A DNA stretch of 64,000 bases, from positions 338,166 to 402,165 of the forward strand of contig JAAOMT010000299.1 of the NCBI GenBank assembly GCA_016748015.1, written 5' to 3'. Source of the DNA: Geosiphon pyriformis. Lineage: Eukaryota > Glomeromycota > Glomeromycetes > Archaeosporales > Geosiphonaceae. The position numbers and the translations under genes are program-made. Below are positions 37,658 to 49,487 of this stretch, one piece after another; the stretch's first letter is position 1, and every line of letters begins with the position of its first letter. The notes beneath the pieces were generated by a model that was not told the origin of the DNA, made no database searches, and saw nothing but the letters and a program-made list of their open reading frames with translations.

Positions 37658-38290
37658 ATGGAAATACCAGATCATATTCACACTATAGCTCAACAATTGT
37701 TCCAGATCTTAAGTCAACAACAGTTAAACATAGAAATTATTATTAACAACCAAATAATTTGCTATCAAAACACCCAAAGAAAGACAAAAAAGACACCATA
37801 TCAGCAGCCACCAAAGAATAATAAAAACTGGACAGATAACTTAATAAAAAAAGTGAAGAACACTTTTAAGAAAATACTTATTATAATACCAACAGGAGAG
37901 CTTACAAAAAAAATTGAAAGCAATGAACAGAACAACTTCCAATATTATATTGCTACTACTAGTTAGGTCAAAAGTTGAATATTCAAGAGTTGTATATTGA
38001 CAAATCCAAGAGAATATTCAACCAAGACATAATACAACAAATTGAAGAATTTATCGAAAAGAAAACAAATTCAACACTATATGTTAAAACAATATATCAA
38101 CTACACAACATATTTCAGAACTATCTAGAAATACTGTTACACTCTAACATGGAAACCATAATCATTAACCAATGAGAAAGAATAAACAATACACAAGTAA
38201 AAGACATAAGAAACAGAGTTAAACAAACAATACTTGAAAAAAAAATACTAAAATTAATTCAAAACAAAGATTTTGACGAAGTTCAATATT
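37658..38290 (+). pseudogene. Accessory ORF between integrase and 3' LTR (unknown function)
   Basis: Two open stretches, 37658-37966 (starting MEIPDHIHTIAQQLFQILSQ) and 37975-38175 (MNIQELYIDKSKRIFNQ, IEEFIEKKTN, LLHSNMETI), followed by NTQVKDIRNRVKQTILEKK to about 38290. They lie in different frames but read as one protein of about 210 aa with a single frameshift near 37967. It is Gln-, Lys- and Glu-rich, looks helical, and shows no transmembrane segment, so it does not look like an env gene despite its position. No family recognised. Confidence 0.6.
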
Positions 38291-38304
38291 AAAAAGAAGA
38301 GATA
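38291..38304 (+). other. Polypurine tract of gypsy copy A
   Basis: AAAAAGAAGAGATA lies directly upstream of the 3' LTR start at 38306, the normal position for plus-strand priming in LTR retrotransposons. Confidence 0.6.
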
Positions 38305-38305
38305 A

Positions 38306-39156
38306 TATTACTCATAAAAAGAAAACAGATATAGAAATATAGTAAGCCAATAAAAAAGTAGTTAGCACATGAGCACATTGCTCAGCAATGTGGAGCAATG
38401 TCAAAAATCACAGCATATTGCTTAGCAATATAGAGCAATTTCAAGAAAATATGGCACATTGCTCAGCAATATGAGCATTGCTTGAGAAATTATAGCACAT
38501 CATTTGAGAATGTGAGCAATCTTATAGAACCCAAATTATGTATATATAATGATAGCATTAAAAGTAGAAAAGACAGATCTCTCAGTTTAGATTTAATCTA
38601 AGCAGTCTTTCCACTTACAAATATCAATAAATAAGTATTTGCTATCTTAATCTATTTTCTACTATCAACACTTTATGTTAATAGCAATTGATATTTAACC
38701 ACACTAGAACAATAGTTTTTGATCATGGCTATTGACAGGATACTAACTGGCAATTGTATTGGCTCATCTTTCCTTATTTTGTTATTATTTTCTTTATTTT
38801 TTTTTCTTTGATTTTATTGTTATGTACTAAATTAATTAAGAAGATTAAAGTGCTGAGTTATTGATGTCTAGTAAAAGACCCAGAAATAAGAGTAGAATTA
38901 TATATATTAATGGATAGCTTACCAGAAGAGCATGACTGCCAGATTAAACCAGCCACCATATTAAAGACAGAAATTGGGAAACAACTTGAAAAAACAACTT
39001 AAACCAACCATAGTGCATTTTTGTCCATTATACAAAAAACTCTGCAACAAACCTTCAGATTCACCAAACCTTGAGATATTAACCCCAGAATACTAAATCA
39101 GCACCAAGTTACAGATTTGTTATTTGATTTAAGACCCCAAATAATCATCTATAACA
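38306..39156 (+). repeat. 3' LTR of gypsy copy A
   Basis: Starts TATTACTCATAAAA (the 5' copy has TGTTA, a G-to-A change), contains the palindrome array (38366-38520) and TATA box (38539-38549), and ends AATCATCTATAACA. The following CCAT matches the bases before the 5' LTR. Confidence 0.92.
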
Positions 39157-40116
39157 CCATCTAGCTGTGACCAAATCAGCTATTTCTGATGATTCAAATT
39201 TTACATGGGTTTTTTGCTATAAACCAATTAACTGTATTTTGATTGAAACAACCTTACCAAATTTAGAAAAAGCTAACTCTACAACTGATTTGGAAAGATC
39301 AACTGGAATCTTTTTGATAATCACTTCCCAATCTGATTGGTTGTTTACTTTTTTGAGATCACTATTAACCAAAATCTTTTTACAAACTGCTATTTCTCTA
39401 GCCTTATTCAAACTTATTTCAGACATAAATAATAATCTAATAATTTCTGGGAATTTTGAAAGAGTGAAAGCCCCCCCAAAACCATCAATTTGATAAAAAA
39501 TTTTTTTGATTGCAATCAATTTATTACTATTTGTTTTTTTAGGCACAGCAGACAATTCAACATCCAATGTGAACAATTTGACTGGTTCAAAGCTATGTTT
39601 CTCCAGAACATGTGACTTAACAAACAACAGCTAATTAGAACTATTAAACTTTGGAGATGGAAGACTTAACACATTTTTATCATCATTCATACTGTCAAAT
39701 GTTGAAGCCTTCAAAAAGTTGCCCAGCATGTATGTTTGGGTGCAAGTTTTTTTTGGCATAGCATTGTTTATATTATTGTTCTCATCTGATTTAGTATAGC
39801 TTGTTTTTTTGACAACTGTGTTTGTCATATTCTCAACATCCAAGAAACCACTTATACTGTTAATAACACTGCCAATTTTGCTTCTCCAGGATATTATAGA
39901 CTTATTACCAGAAACTCTAATATCTTCCAGTACCAGAAAGCCAATAGACAAGTTGATTAATACACTACCAGCATCAGGTTTTTTCGGCTTCTTATACAAC
40001 ACAATACTTTCTACATGCTTTTTTTTAATGTTTGGGTGAGTTCCCAAACCAGTCAAACCTGAACCAGAGCTACCAACAGAAGAGCCTACTGGTTCTATGA
40101 CAATAAAGACAGACAT
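39157..40116 (-). pseudogene. LINE A ORF1, 5' part (RRM-like)
   Basis: On the minus strand the frame opens at 40116 with a Ser/Gly/Lys-rich N-terminus, passes a stop near 39628, then reads FGGAFTLSKFPEIIRLLF, WEVIIKKIPVDLSKSVVEL and FGKVVSIKIQLIGL (39300-39220). This matches LINE B 50750-50508 and looks like an RNA-recognition-motif fold: a KKIPVDL strand, then an FGKV loop. It continues across the gypsy insertion into 29085. Confidence 0.8.
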
Positions 40117-40240
40117 ATTAGAAGAAATAACTACAAAAGATAAAAGAAAAAGAAGAAAAAAGATTGATATTCTTTCAATAAATCTTTGCTTTCATTGTGG
40201 TCAGGGAATTAACAAAAGAAAAAGTTTTTTCCTTTTTTTT
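39157..40240 (-). mobile_element. LINE copy A, 5' part
   Basis: The 5' end of the LINE whose remainder lies at 23340-29085. 40116-39631 and 39627-39157 hold the N-terminal part of ORF1 in one frame, separated by one stop. The A/G-rich sequence at 40117-40240 is probably 5' UTR. Past about 40240 the composition becomes AT-rich and unrelated. Confidence 0.85.
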
Positions 40241-40867
40241 TTAATTGTATTGTTTTTAAAATCAGTAATTTAATATTTTAAGTTGGTAATTATACATGTT
40301 TTATTTTTTATTTTTCTGATTTTTATTATTATTAATGTTTTATTATTGTAATTTTTAAGTCTTTAAAAACTTTGAATACAACTGTTGTAAAAATTAATAC
40401 TTTATTTAAATATTATTATTGCTACAAATATTAGAATTTAAATTATAAAATATTATTGTTTTTTTTTAAACTTTTTTTTAAGTTTGCTAATAGTTTTAAG
40501 TTTTATTTTTTATTTTTTATTAATACAAAATTTCATATAAAATTTTTTATTTCTTTGGTTTTTCTTAATACAATCAAATTTGAGATAATTCATATTAAGA
40601 TAACTTATAATCTATAATAAGTTATAGTATTTTAAATCTACCAATTTAATAGTTAAATAATTTTTATATTTATAATTCATATTTGTAATATTCAATAATC
40701 TATAACTTTTTATTATTAGTATAGATTATCTCAAATATTAGATTTAGTTTAAATTCTGTTAATTTTGGTAAAATTACAGTAAAGCAAACCAATATTTCTA
40801 TGACTAAAAATACTATATAATAATATAACATTACTTATTTAACAAAATGATCATTAATCATATAAAT
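40241..40867. other. AT-rich spacer, no gene seen
   Basis: Low-complexity AT-rich DNA between the LINE A 5' end and the minisatellite. No ORF or repeat family recognised. Confidence 0.5.
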
Positions 40868-41320
40868 AATTAAGTCAAAGTTTTAAATTGTCCTAAGTTC
40901 TAAATTATTATTAATTTATATAAGTAATTAAGTCAAAGTTTTAAATTGTTTCAAGTTTTAAATTATTACTAATTTTGTAAATAATTAAGTTAAAGTTTCA
41001 AATTGTTCTAAGTTTTAAATTATTATTAATTGTATAAGTAATTAAATCAGGGTTTCGAATTGTCTTAAGTTCTAAATTATTATTAATTGTATAAATAATC
41101 AAGTCAGAGTTTTGAATTGTTCCAAGTTCTAAATTATTATTAATTGTATGAATGATTAAGTTAAAGTTTCAAATTGTTCCAAGTTTTAAATTATAATTAA
41201 TTATATAAGTAATTAAGTCAGAATTTCAAATTATCTCAAGCTCTAAATTATTATTGATTGTGTAATTGTTTTAAGTTTTAAATTATTATTAATTATGTAA
41301 GTAATCAAATCGGATTTTTA
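40868..41320. repeat. 57-bp minisatellite, about eight copies
   Basis: The unit starts at 40868, 40926, 40983, 41040, 41097, 41154 and 41211 (spacing 58, 57, 57, 57, 57, 57), followed by a partial unit from about 41264. Each unit has two related halves, AAGTCAAAGTTTTAAATTGTT and AAGTTTTAAATTATTATTAATT, so it looks like an older half-unit that doubled. Copies differ mainly by transitions. Confidence 0.88.
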
Positions 41321-41729
41321 AATCAGTCTTATTTGATTAGTCTTAATTGTACTTTTTTTTGCTTTTTAATTCTACTATGTTTAATAGCAAAAAACATACT
41401 ATCTCTTTAGTTTGTATTCTACAAAGTTATAAAAATACTATACTTTATGATAAGTTTATAGTACTTAATTAATATTATACAAATAATAAAAACCAATTAA
41501 AAACTACAAGACACTTTAAGGAAAACAGTTTTCTATACATGAAATAGTCTTTAATTTTGGCTTGAATCAAAGATAAATCAAATTTTTATTTATAAACAAA
41601 TACAATACATAATTTAACTAACAAGTATATATACATAGTATATAATTCTAACTTTAATAAAACACTTGTTATTTTTGTTTAAAAGACAAAATTGTATAGA
41701 ATAATACTTACTGAAAATGTAATTTAAGC

Positions 41730-42800
41730 TGCTGACATAAAATTTTATAATCAATTAGATATTTCAAAAAATGAGTGCCAAAAACTATCTAATGACTGGC
41801 TTGAAAACTTTAAAGACTGTATTAAATTGTATTTATTTTATTTTTATAATAATGTATTATCAGTTAATATTAAATATATTAAAAATAAGTAAATATATGT
41901 AATAATATTTCTTGCTAATTAGAAGTTATACAATATTTTTAACATAAATGAAACTATACTATTTTATGCCATATTACCAAATCAAAATTTTGCTACAATA
42001 CTATGTTATGGTACCAAACAATTAAAAATGTGACTAATACTTGCTTTTATAATTAATACTAATAGAACTGAGTATTTATTATCACTTATTATTAGTTATG
42101 CTAAATATTCACATTGTTTTTAAAAGAAAACAGAAAAACAACTTGGTTTTTAGTATTATTTAAACACTTGTGCTTAAATAACTGGTAATATTTTTCAACA
42201 GTGGCTTGTTGATTGAAATTATTAGCTGTATAAAAAAAACCAAAACAAATTGTTATTAATAAACAATTTTGCTAATCACAAGATTTATTACAAATATTCA
42301 TATAGAATAATTTGTATTTAACTTAACAGCATATATTTAGCCTATAAATACTGAAATTATTTATTGTTTTAAGGCATATTACTGTTATCATTTTTTTTAC
42401 TATACATTAAATCTTTTTGATAATAGTATTAATAATATTTATACAATCAACCAACTTTAAACAATATGTCTAATTTATAAAACATAAAAAAATGTTTCAA
42501 ATAAAATAATCACTTATTGCTAACACAAAATTGGCATTTTTTTAATTAATATAAATGACAACTTTCAGAATAAAACTGCAAACTTAGAAATAATAGCTAA
42601 TTATAATCAAAAAATAGTATTAAAAAAAATTAAGGATTGCTATAAAGAGTTTAATTGTATACAACCAAATCATATATACTTATCAATTGAAAAGTTGGTA
42701 AATCTATTTAAAGAAAACAATACAATTACTTTAAAACATTTAAATTACAAATTATATTAAAACAAATCATAAAACAAAGTCTAATAGCTCTGATAAAAAA
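41730..42800 (+). pseudogene. Dead pogo/Tigger-like DDE transposase
   Basis: With stops and frameshifts, the plus strand reads FYNQLDISKNECQKL, WLENFKDCIKLY, NIFNINETILFYAILPNQ (41934-41985), KQLKM then LILAFIINTNRTEYLLSLII (42012-42090), FQQWLVD (about 42195), KLLLINNFANHKI (42250-42288), PINTEIIYCFKAYY (42340-42384) and later KKIKDCYKEFNCIQPNHIY (42628-42680). These are the ordered blocks of a DDE_1 (pogo-type) transposase. The three catalytic Asp positions (NIDET, LLIDN, P-D-G/E) all read Asn here. Cut-and-paste DNA transposase when alive. Terminal inverted repeats were not found. Confidence 0.7.
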
Positions 42801-44640
42801 CAAGAAATACAAAAAGTAATGAATATTAAAGATGTACTAATTGTTATTACAAATTTTAAACAATTTATAGAGCTTAAAAATAGCAAGAAATTTTATGATA
42901 TAGTTAATAAGCTTGTTTATATTAAATATATACTTTATAAGAAAATATAAGATAAACAAAAACAAAAAAGTAATAATATTAAAAGAAAATATAATATAAA
43001 AAACAAATCTAATATATTTAACTTTAATATAAATATTAATATAAATAAAAACTTAAGTTGTTTTAAATATAAAAAAATGTTTAATAACTTAATAATATTG
43101 TAAAAGCATAAAATTTTTAAAGAAATCAAGTTTAATTTTATAAAAACTGCTAAATAATTAGCTGGTTTAATTTTAGATAATTATAAAATAATTTAAATAA
43201 TTTAAAAAATAACTTTTTTAAGTAATTTTTTTTATAGTTTTAATATAACTTAATTTAAACTAAAATTGTATTTAATTATATATAAAAAATACATAAATAA
43301 TATTTAGTTTAAGACTTTATATATTAAATAATTATTGAATTAATATATTAATAAAAAAAAAAGTTTAATTGTTATTTAATTTAATAAAACAAAATATATT
43401 CTAAATATAATTTATATAATTTTAATATATAACTAGATAATTGGCTAATTAAAAAAATATTACATATTTAAAATTATTATTAAAATTATAAAAATATATA
43501 TTTAAATTTTAAGTCGAAATTAAAAACATAATCTTTATAAATATTAAAATTATAAAAAATTTCTTATTAATAATTTTTATTAAGCTTTTTATTATATTTA
43601 AAAATAAATTATTAGTTTTAATTAGACTATTTTATTAAATTATAATAAAATTTTATTAACTTAGTATTTATATTTTAAAATTACTGTTAATTTTTTAGAA
43701 AATTTTTTTATAAATAATTATAAGGTTATTTAAAACTTAAAATACTAAAAATAATTTAATAATTATTATTAATATTATTAAATTTTTGTTATTATTTTTA
43801 AATATTGTTAAATTTAAATAATTAAATAAATAAAATCTAATTATTATCTAATAAATATAAAATTAAGTATTTTAAATTAAATATAATTCATATTTTTTTA
43901 TGTAACTAATTATTTAAATTAATTAAAATATTTTAATTCAAATATTCTTATTTAATTAAAAAAAACAAATAATGTATTTTTAAACCAAAACTTATAATAT
44001 AATCTTTTATAATATTAAACATCTATATTATATTATTTAACAAAATAATAAAAAAACCAAAAACACTAATAGACATAAAATTATTAATATACAATAATTT
44101 TTTTTAATTTTAAGCTTAAAATTAAACAACTAAATATATTTTTTATAGTCTATTGTTAAATTATAAACAAAATTAACTATTTTTAATATTATAATTTTAT
44201 ATTATTAATACACATTATTAAAAATTAAAATACCAAAAAAATATTTAAATTTATAGCAATTATAAATTGTTAAAATAAGAAAGTATTTATTTAATATATT
44301 TTAATAAGTGGTTAAATTTATATTATATACAAAACTATAATCTAATATTTTTATTTTATTATATTAAATACATAAAATATTAGAATAAATTATATTATAT
44401 AATTATTTTTAATTATTACAAATAATTTTATTATATATGTATATAAATTAATTATAATTTTATTTATAAACTTAAAAATTATAAAAAAATTAAAAAATTA
44501 AAACAAATAATATAATATTAATTAATAATATTTGTTTTTATTTATAATTAGTTTATTTTATATTATTTAGTTACAATTAATAGTTTTTTTATTTTTTTGG
44601 TAAATAATAATTTTTAATTTTATTAACAATATTTAACAAG
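42801..44640. other. AT-rich desert with possible decayed element
   Basis: About 1.8 kb, almost entirely A/T. Around 42840-43140 a Lys/Asn-rich frame with a CFKYKKMF segment can be read on the plus strand, possibly continuing the pogo-like element. Beyond that nothing is supportable. Confidence 0.4.
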
Positions 44641-44689
44641 TATAGTCTAACTATTATCTAGTACATAGAACCAAACTAAGAAGCTCAAA

Positions 44690-44740
44690 CTAAACGCAGT
44701 TCACGCACTTTCTACATGTGACTAGCCACTTAGGCCAGAC
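44690..44740 (-). repeat. LINE B 3' tail
   Basis: GTTCACGCACTTTCTACATGTGACTAGCCACTTAGGCCAGACAAGGC lies just after the ORF2 stop. The same block recurs after ORF2 of LINE A and LINE C and alone at 21443 and 60787. Conservation outside the ORF suggests it is the 3' RNA structure that LINE reverse transcriptase recognises. Confidence 0.65.
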
Positions 44741-44749
44741 AAGGCAACA

Positions 44750-47700
44750 CTATACACCGATATTAACACTCGGATTACCATTCAAACCAGAGAAGAAAAG
44801 ATATAGCTTGCAATGGCCGAAATTAACAGCAAAAGAGCTGGCAATGCCAAGCATCCTTATCACCTTATCAGGCAACAAAGAACCCAAACAACGAGACAAA
44901 CCAGAAAACAAACCATCATCTCTGATCAGACCAGTCTTCTTCATTCTCACCCTAAATGCCAATCTCACCAACTAGGCTTTAGAATGATGTAGCTCAACCA
45001 AACACCCAACAAAACCAACCACAGCACTGACAGCCTTCTTCCTACCATTGAAAATCTTTACTGCCTCTATACACTACTCTCTCAGCACAAACCCTTTACA
45101 CAGAACTGAATATAAATTAACATCCAAAGAACACTGACCAAGAGATTGCAAAACAGCAGAGGATGATGAGCCACGAAAACCGATCATAGACAGCCAGTCT
45201 GAAGACACCGCAACCAAAACCTCCTTGCAAACCTTCACATTATGAGAACACGTGAAAACATGGTCTGGTAATTTCACTTCATAACATAGTAAGCACAGTA
45301 CACCAGGGTACAATTTATTATACAACTACTTTCTAACTGCCACAAGAAGCCATCGGTGCACAGTCTTCATCAGATACATGCGAAGACAAGAAGACCTTCA
45401 ACTAGTAAAACCAGCAAGCATATATGAATCAGGATGCCACACTCTAACAGTAGCATTCCAATCCATATCCTCAACCAGCACATCAGAAATTACATCCTGG
45501 CCTGGTCCTGCCTCCCATCGTGCATGGCAAACAGATCTATACAAATCCTGAACAAAATGACAAGTATTGTCAGAGACCGGTGTATTCTCAGCAACCAAAA
45601 AGCACTTCCAGACACTGACAGGCAAAGATAAATGAGAAAAAACAGCTTCCCCAGCAGCGGCATTAGCCTTAACATTACCAACAACTCCAGAATGCCTTTT
45701 GACCTTAATCCAATGTACAGAAAGATCTTTTTCATGAACCAAATCAAAAATTTGGCATCTCTCTAACCAACAAGAAGAGCAAAAATCAGGCACAGACAAT
45801 AACATCTCAGAAATGCACGCATTAATAGCCGCTTGGCTGTCAGTATGCATGACTATAGTACAAAAAGACGGAACACACTCCAGAGACAAAGCAATGGCTT
45901 GCAATTTGGCCATAGTAGAAGACAACAGCCCATGAACTTTAATGCCAATACTCATATCAATAGCAGGAAAGAAGGCCGCTGCACCATTGGCAACATCAGC
46001 CTCTCCAAAATTTTTTAACGAGCCATTCGTAAAAACCTCAAACGAGTCAGACCAGACCTCATGCAACCCACTAACAACTGCAGAAAACTCCTCAGAATCC
46101 AAAATGCTCATTCCAGAAAGACAAGTAGACTCTACAGAGCTGGCCAATGAAGCACCAGTACTGCAAAAAAAACCAAACACAACCATAAACCAATGAGGAA
46201 CAAAACCCCTTGGATCCAGCCTCTTCCAACATTGAAAAGTCATCCAACTCATAATATGCTTCTTCTTGTCAAACAATCTATTGCCAAACACCACACCAAA
46301 TCACTTCAATGAATGAACAGAATCGAAATACAAAGAACTCCTTAGGATAGAGGACACAGAAAAACTACCAGAACCACAGAAAGCATTGGGCAAGCTATTC
46401 GACAGAGACAGCTTGTTGCACAAAAAAATCTTAACCATGCCCGCCAGAAAATTGTTCACAAGACTAACATGCAACCCAACAGGAAATTGTAAAGGATTCA
46501 AAGGAGACCACTCCAGAACCTGCAAATCAAGAAACCTGTGCTCAAACAAATGTCCAAGAACACCAAAAGAGTTGGAAAATGAAATCAAGACAGCCAACTT
46601 TCCCTTAGACTGCACCTGCTTAAAAGACTTCAGACCATATAAAAATGAATGACACAGAGCCTCGCTGGGGAAATCATGGGACAAACCAGCTTTAGATTTG
46701 AGGCCTTTCCTCAACATCACATCTCATTTGTTACATACATTTGACGAGACAAAGCTGAACTAAGTGCAATAGCTAACAATAGGCTGCAAGACGGCCGACA
46801 CCAGATACGAGAACTGTTTATTAGTAATAGCCTTTCTGAAAACCACATTAGCAAAGAAACAAACATTAGAATGCATCTTGGCCACACTTAGCTTCAAAAG
46901 CCCCTTAGTGGACAAAAAAATACCCAGGTAATGATGAACCTCATCCTTTTTAGCTATCAAAATAGGCAGACCATTAATACTCAAAGAAACAATTTTAACA
47001 CCTCGATTGATTGGAATGGCTACAGTCTTCTTATTGTTGATGGAGATGTCATTAATAACAAAAAACTCACTCACAATGTCTAAAATGTTCTGAATAGTAG
47101 CTTGACAGTTCCCAACCCAAATTGTATCATCAACAAAAGCACCAGCCATGAAATAGGAAGACAACTCACTACTGTCCTTAATTTGATCTGATTTTGAAAC
47201 AAACTTGAAACTTATTTGATACTCAAAAATTTGTTCATGTTTTTTAATCTCACACAGAAGTGGATCATAAAAAATTCTCCACAAAAGGGGCAAGAAAACT
47301 TCATCCTAATCTAAACCATCACAAACATGATATCTATCAGAGAGACCAAAATCAGTCATTACTCTGTTGAATCTACTCTCATGTATACTACCAAAAAATT
47401 TGATGAATTTGTCACACATCTTAATCCTCCGCAAACTAGCCTCCAAATAATGCCATCTAACAGAATTTTATGCTTTTTGCATGTCCTGCAGGACCAGCCA
47501 AAGTTCCCTATTCTTTTTGAGAGCATTTTCCACAACCGCCCCAATAGCAAACACCAGAGATTGCATAAATGTGCCCTTTAACACTAAAAAATTGTCACCA
47601 CGGAGAACACTAAACTTACTATATGTGAAAGAAATCCAATTGAACAGAACCTTAGAGAGAATCTTCCTGGCAGTTTCAATCAGAGCAATAGGATGAGTGT

Positions 47701-49441
47701 TTGTGAGAACACTATCCCAATCATACGGCTTAGGAATCATTAACACCCAGGCCTTTTTCCAAGAAACAGGCACCCCGTCAATGGACAAGCAAGCATTCAG
47801 CAAAACCAAAAGACAGCTTAGAACCACCTTACCATCATGCTTCCACAACTTATTGGGAATACCAGACAGGCCAGCGGCCTTACCATTAGGCAGACCACCC
47901 ACCACCAGAAGCAATTCCTCCATATCTACTTTCCTTATAACACCAGAGAAGGCATCATCCCTTATATAATCCAACGGCATGTACTGGCGAACCCAGCATT
48001 TAGACAATGATTGAGATACAGCGTGAACCCTTATTCACCCCATCATGATCTCATCTACCTTAAACTTTACCTCTTCAGGTTCCAAAACCAATTCATCATT
48101 AACCACCAAATGATCAAGAACCACCTTACAAAAAGGCCAGTCCAAAACACTTTGGATCATGCCACCTTTATTAGAAGCAAAGCTCTCCATGTGCTTTTCT
48201 GTAGCCTTTTTGATAGAAATCTCCTCAGCCAATCTTGACTCAAACATCTTTGACCTTCTATATTTCTTGTGAACTGATGACAAATGCTCAAGAAAAACAA
48301 TACTGTCCCCACTCAAGATAACCAAGTCAGAAAAAGCACTAGTCTTGGTCTTGTCTAAAGTAAACCATTTTCTTACAAGACAATCTACTCCAAGCATGTC
48401 ACCAGAACCAATCTTACTAACAATTTTGGCAATGAACAGCTCAAGTCCAAAAAACTTCGAAGAATGTTTATTCCTAGAGCACTGAAATTCACTAAACCAA
48501 TGCCTCACAAACACTTTATCAGCTGACTCAACTATCCCCCTTTCCAAAATCGCCCACATAGCATCCAAATTACCACCAGCTTCGGCCTCAAAGAAAAAGT
48601 TCATGACTAACAGAAGTTTATCCAAAACACAATCCTTAAACTTAACTCATTTGGCACTCTCTGCATCTCTAATTCTAAACTTTCAACAATTTTTGTTAGT
48701 CTGCTTGTACAAGCTATTCAAATGGACATCCAAGAGTTCACCCAAACCAACAGAAACCATAACAGCATTGTGATTAGTGTCAAAAAAGTCCAAAACAGAG
48801 CCAATTCTATGGCCAGCAACAGCAGAAACCAAATTCCCACTAACAAAGATAAAATCAATAGTCCATTTGACTCCCTTAGAATTACTTTATGTAGAAGCCC
48901 CAACCAAAGATTGACCAACAAATGAATTGACCAAATCCAAACCTGAGCAGAATTTGAAACTTGCACTCCTTCCTGATCTATTTTCATTGAAGTCACCACC
49001 AAGAACAACAAAGATGCTGGAGTTAACAGCCTTGGCAATAAGAGAATTCATCTCAGAAGCCTGACCAAAACAAACACCAGAAGAGGCACCAGCATACAAA
49101 CCAATAACAGAAACTGAAAGTTTATTCCTGAACAAAAGCCACACAGCAATAATCTGGCCAGGAACCTCCTCAACCTTAGAAACATGACGAGCCAAAGAAT
49201 TGTTCATGATAATGGCAACACCAGCACTAAGAAAACCAATGTCCAAATCAGAAGTAAAAATACAAACACCATCAAATTTATTCTTGATCCAAGGACTAAT
49301 AGAAGACCTTAATTTTGTCTCAGTAACAAAAGACACCATCAACCCAGATTTAACGTGCCAATGGAGAACATCCACTTGCTTCGCAGAAACATTGATACCT
49401 CAGATATTACATGTTGCAAATTTCCATATCAAAGCACTCAT
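44750..49441 (-). pseudogene. LINE B ORF2: endonuclease, RT, RNase H (broken)
   Basis: Start ATG at 49441 (MSALIWKFATCNI), with TGA at codon 14 where CGA is expected. Endonuclease 49375-48887: VTETKLRSS, VAIIMNNSL, then FVVLGGDFNENRSG, the Asp/Asn metal-site motif of apurinic-type endonucleases. Linker 48625-48035. RT 48007-46745: GLPNGKAAGLSGIP, PIALIETARKILSK, LVLQDMQKAY and catalytic AFVDDTIW at 47139-47116, intact here. RNase H about 46150-45640: FTNGSLKNFG (TDGS is expected, so Asp is lost), TIVMHTDSQAAI and VHWIKVKRHSGV. C-terminal Cys region CLLCYEVKLPDHVFTC (45300-45240), end VNIGV at 44750. It would nick DNA and reverse-transcribe the LINE RNA. Several frameshifts make it non-functional. 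Confidence 0.88.
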
Positions 49442-49487
49442 TGAGAAGAAAAAGGTAAGAGAAAACCCGAACCAGAACACAAAAGAT

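Larger units (their letters stand above)
29086..39156 (+). mobile_element. Ty3/gypsy retrotransposon copy A with dUTPase, nearly complete
   Basis: 10.07 kb element bounded by LTRs of 841 and 851 bp with TGTTA/TAACA-type ends and flanked by a direct CCAT (29082-29085 and 39157-39160; ACCAT if one end base is shared). Internal order: primer-binding site, gag with CCHC, retropepsin, Cys-rich modules, dUTPase, RT, RNase H, integrase, accessory ORF, polypurine tract. RT before integrase is the Ty3/gypsy order. The reading frame is broken by scattered stops that mostly derive from CAA, CAG or TGG codons, so it is recent but dead. The LTRs agree at roughly nine of ten positions by eye, with nearly all differences being transitions. 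Confidence 0.93.

Noticed and set aside
37658-38290. An env-like glycoprotein in the 3' ORF of gypsy copy A
   Set aside because: There is no signal peptide, transmembrane segment or Cys pattern; only the position suggests env.
42935-43129. Very hydrophobic 64-aa minus-strand ORF
   Set aside because: Leu/Phe/Ile runs are expected from random AT-rich DNA; the plus strand reads better as a transposon relic.
45942-48238. Plus-strand ORFs of 70-90 aa
   Set aside because: They are antisense to LINE B ORF2, whose minus-strand translation carries the RT and RNase H motifs.
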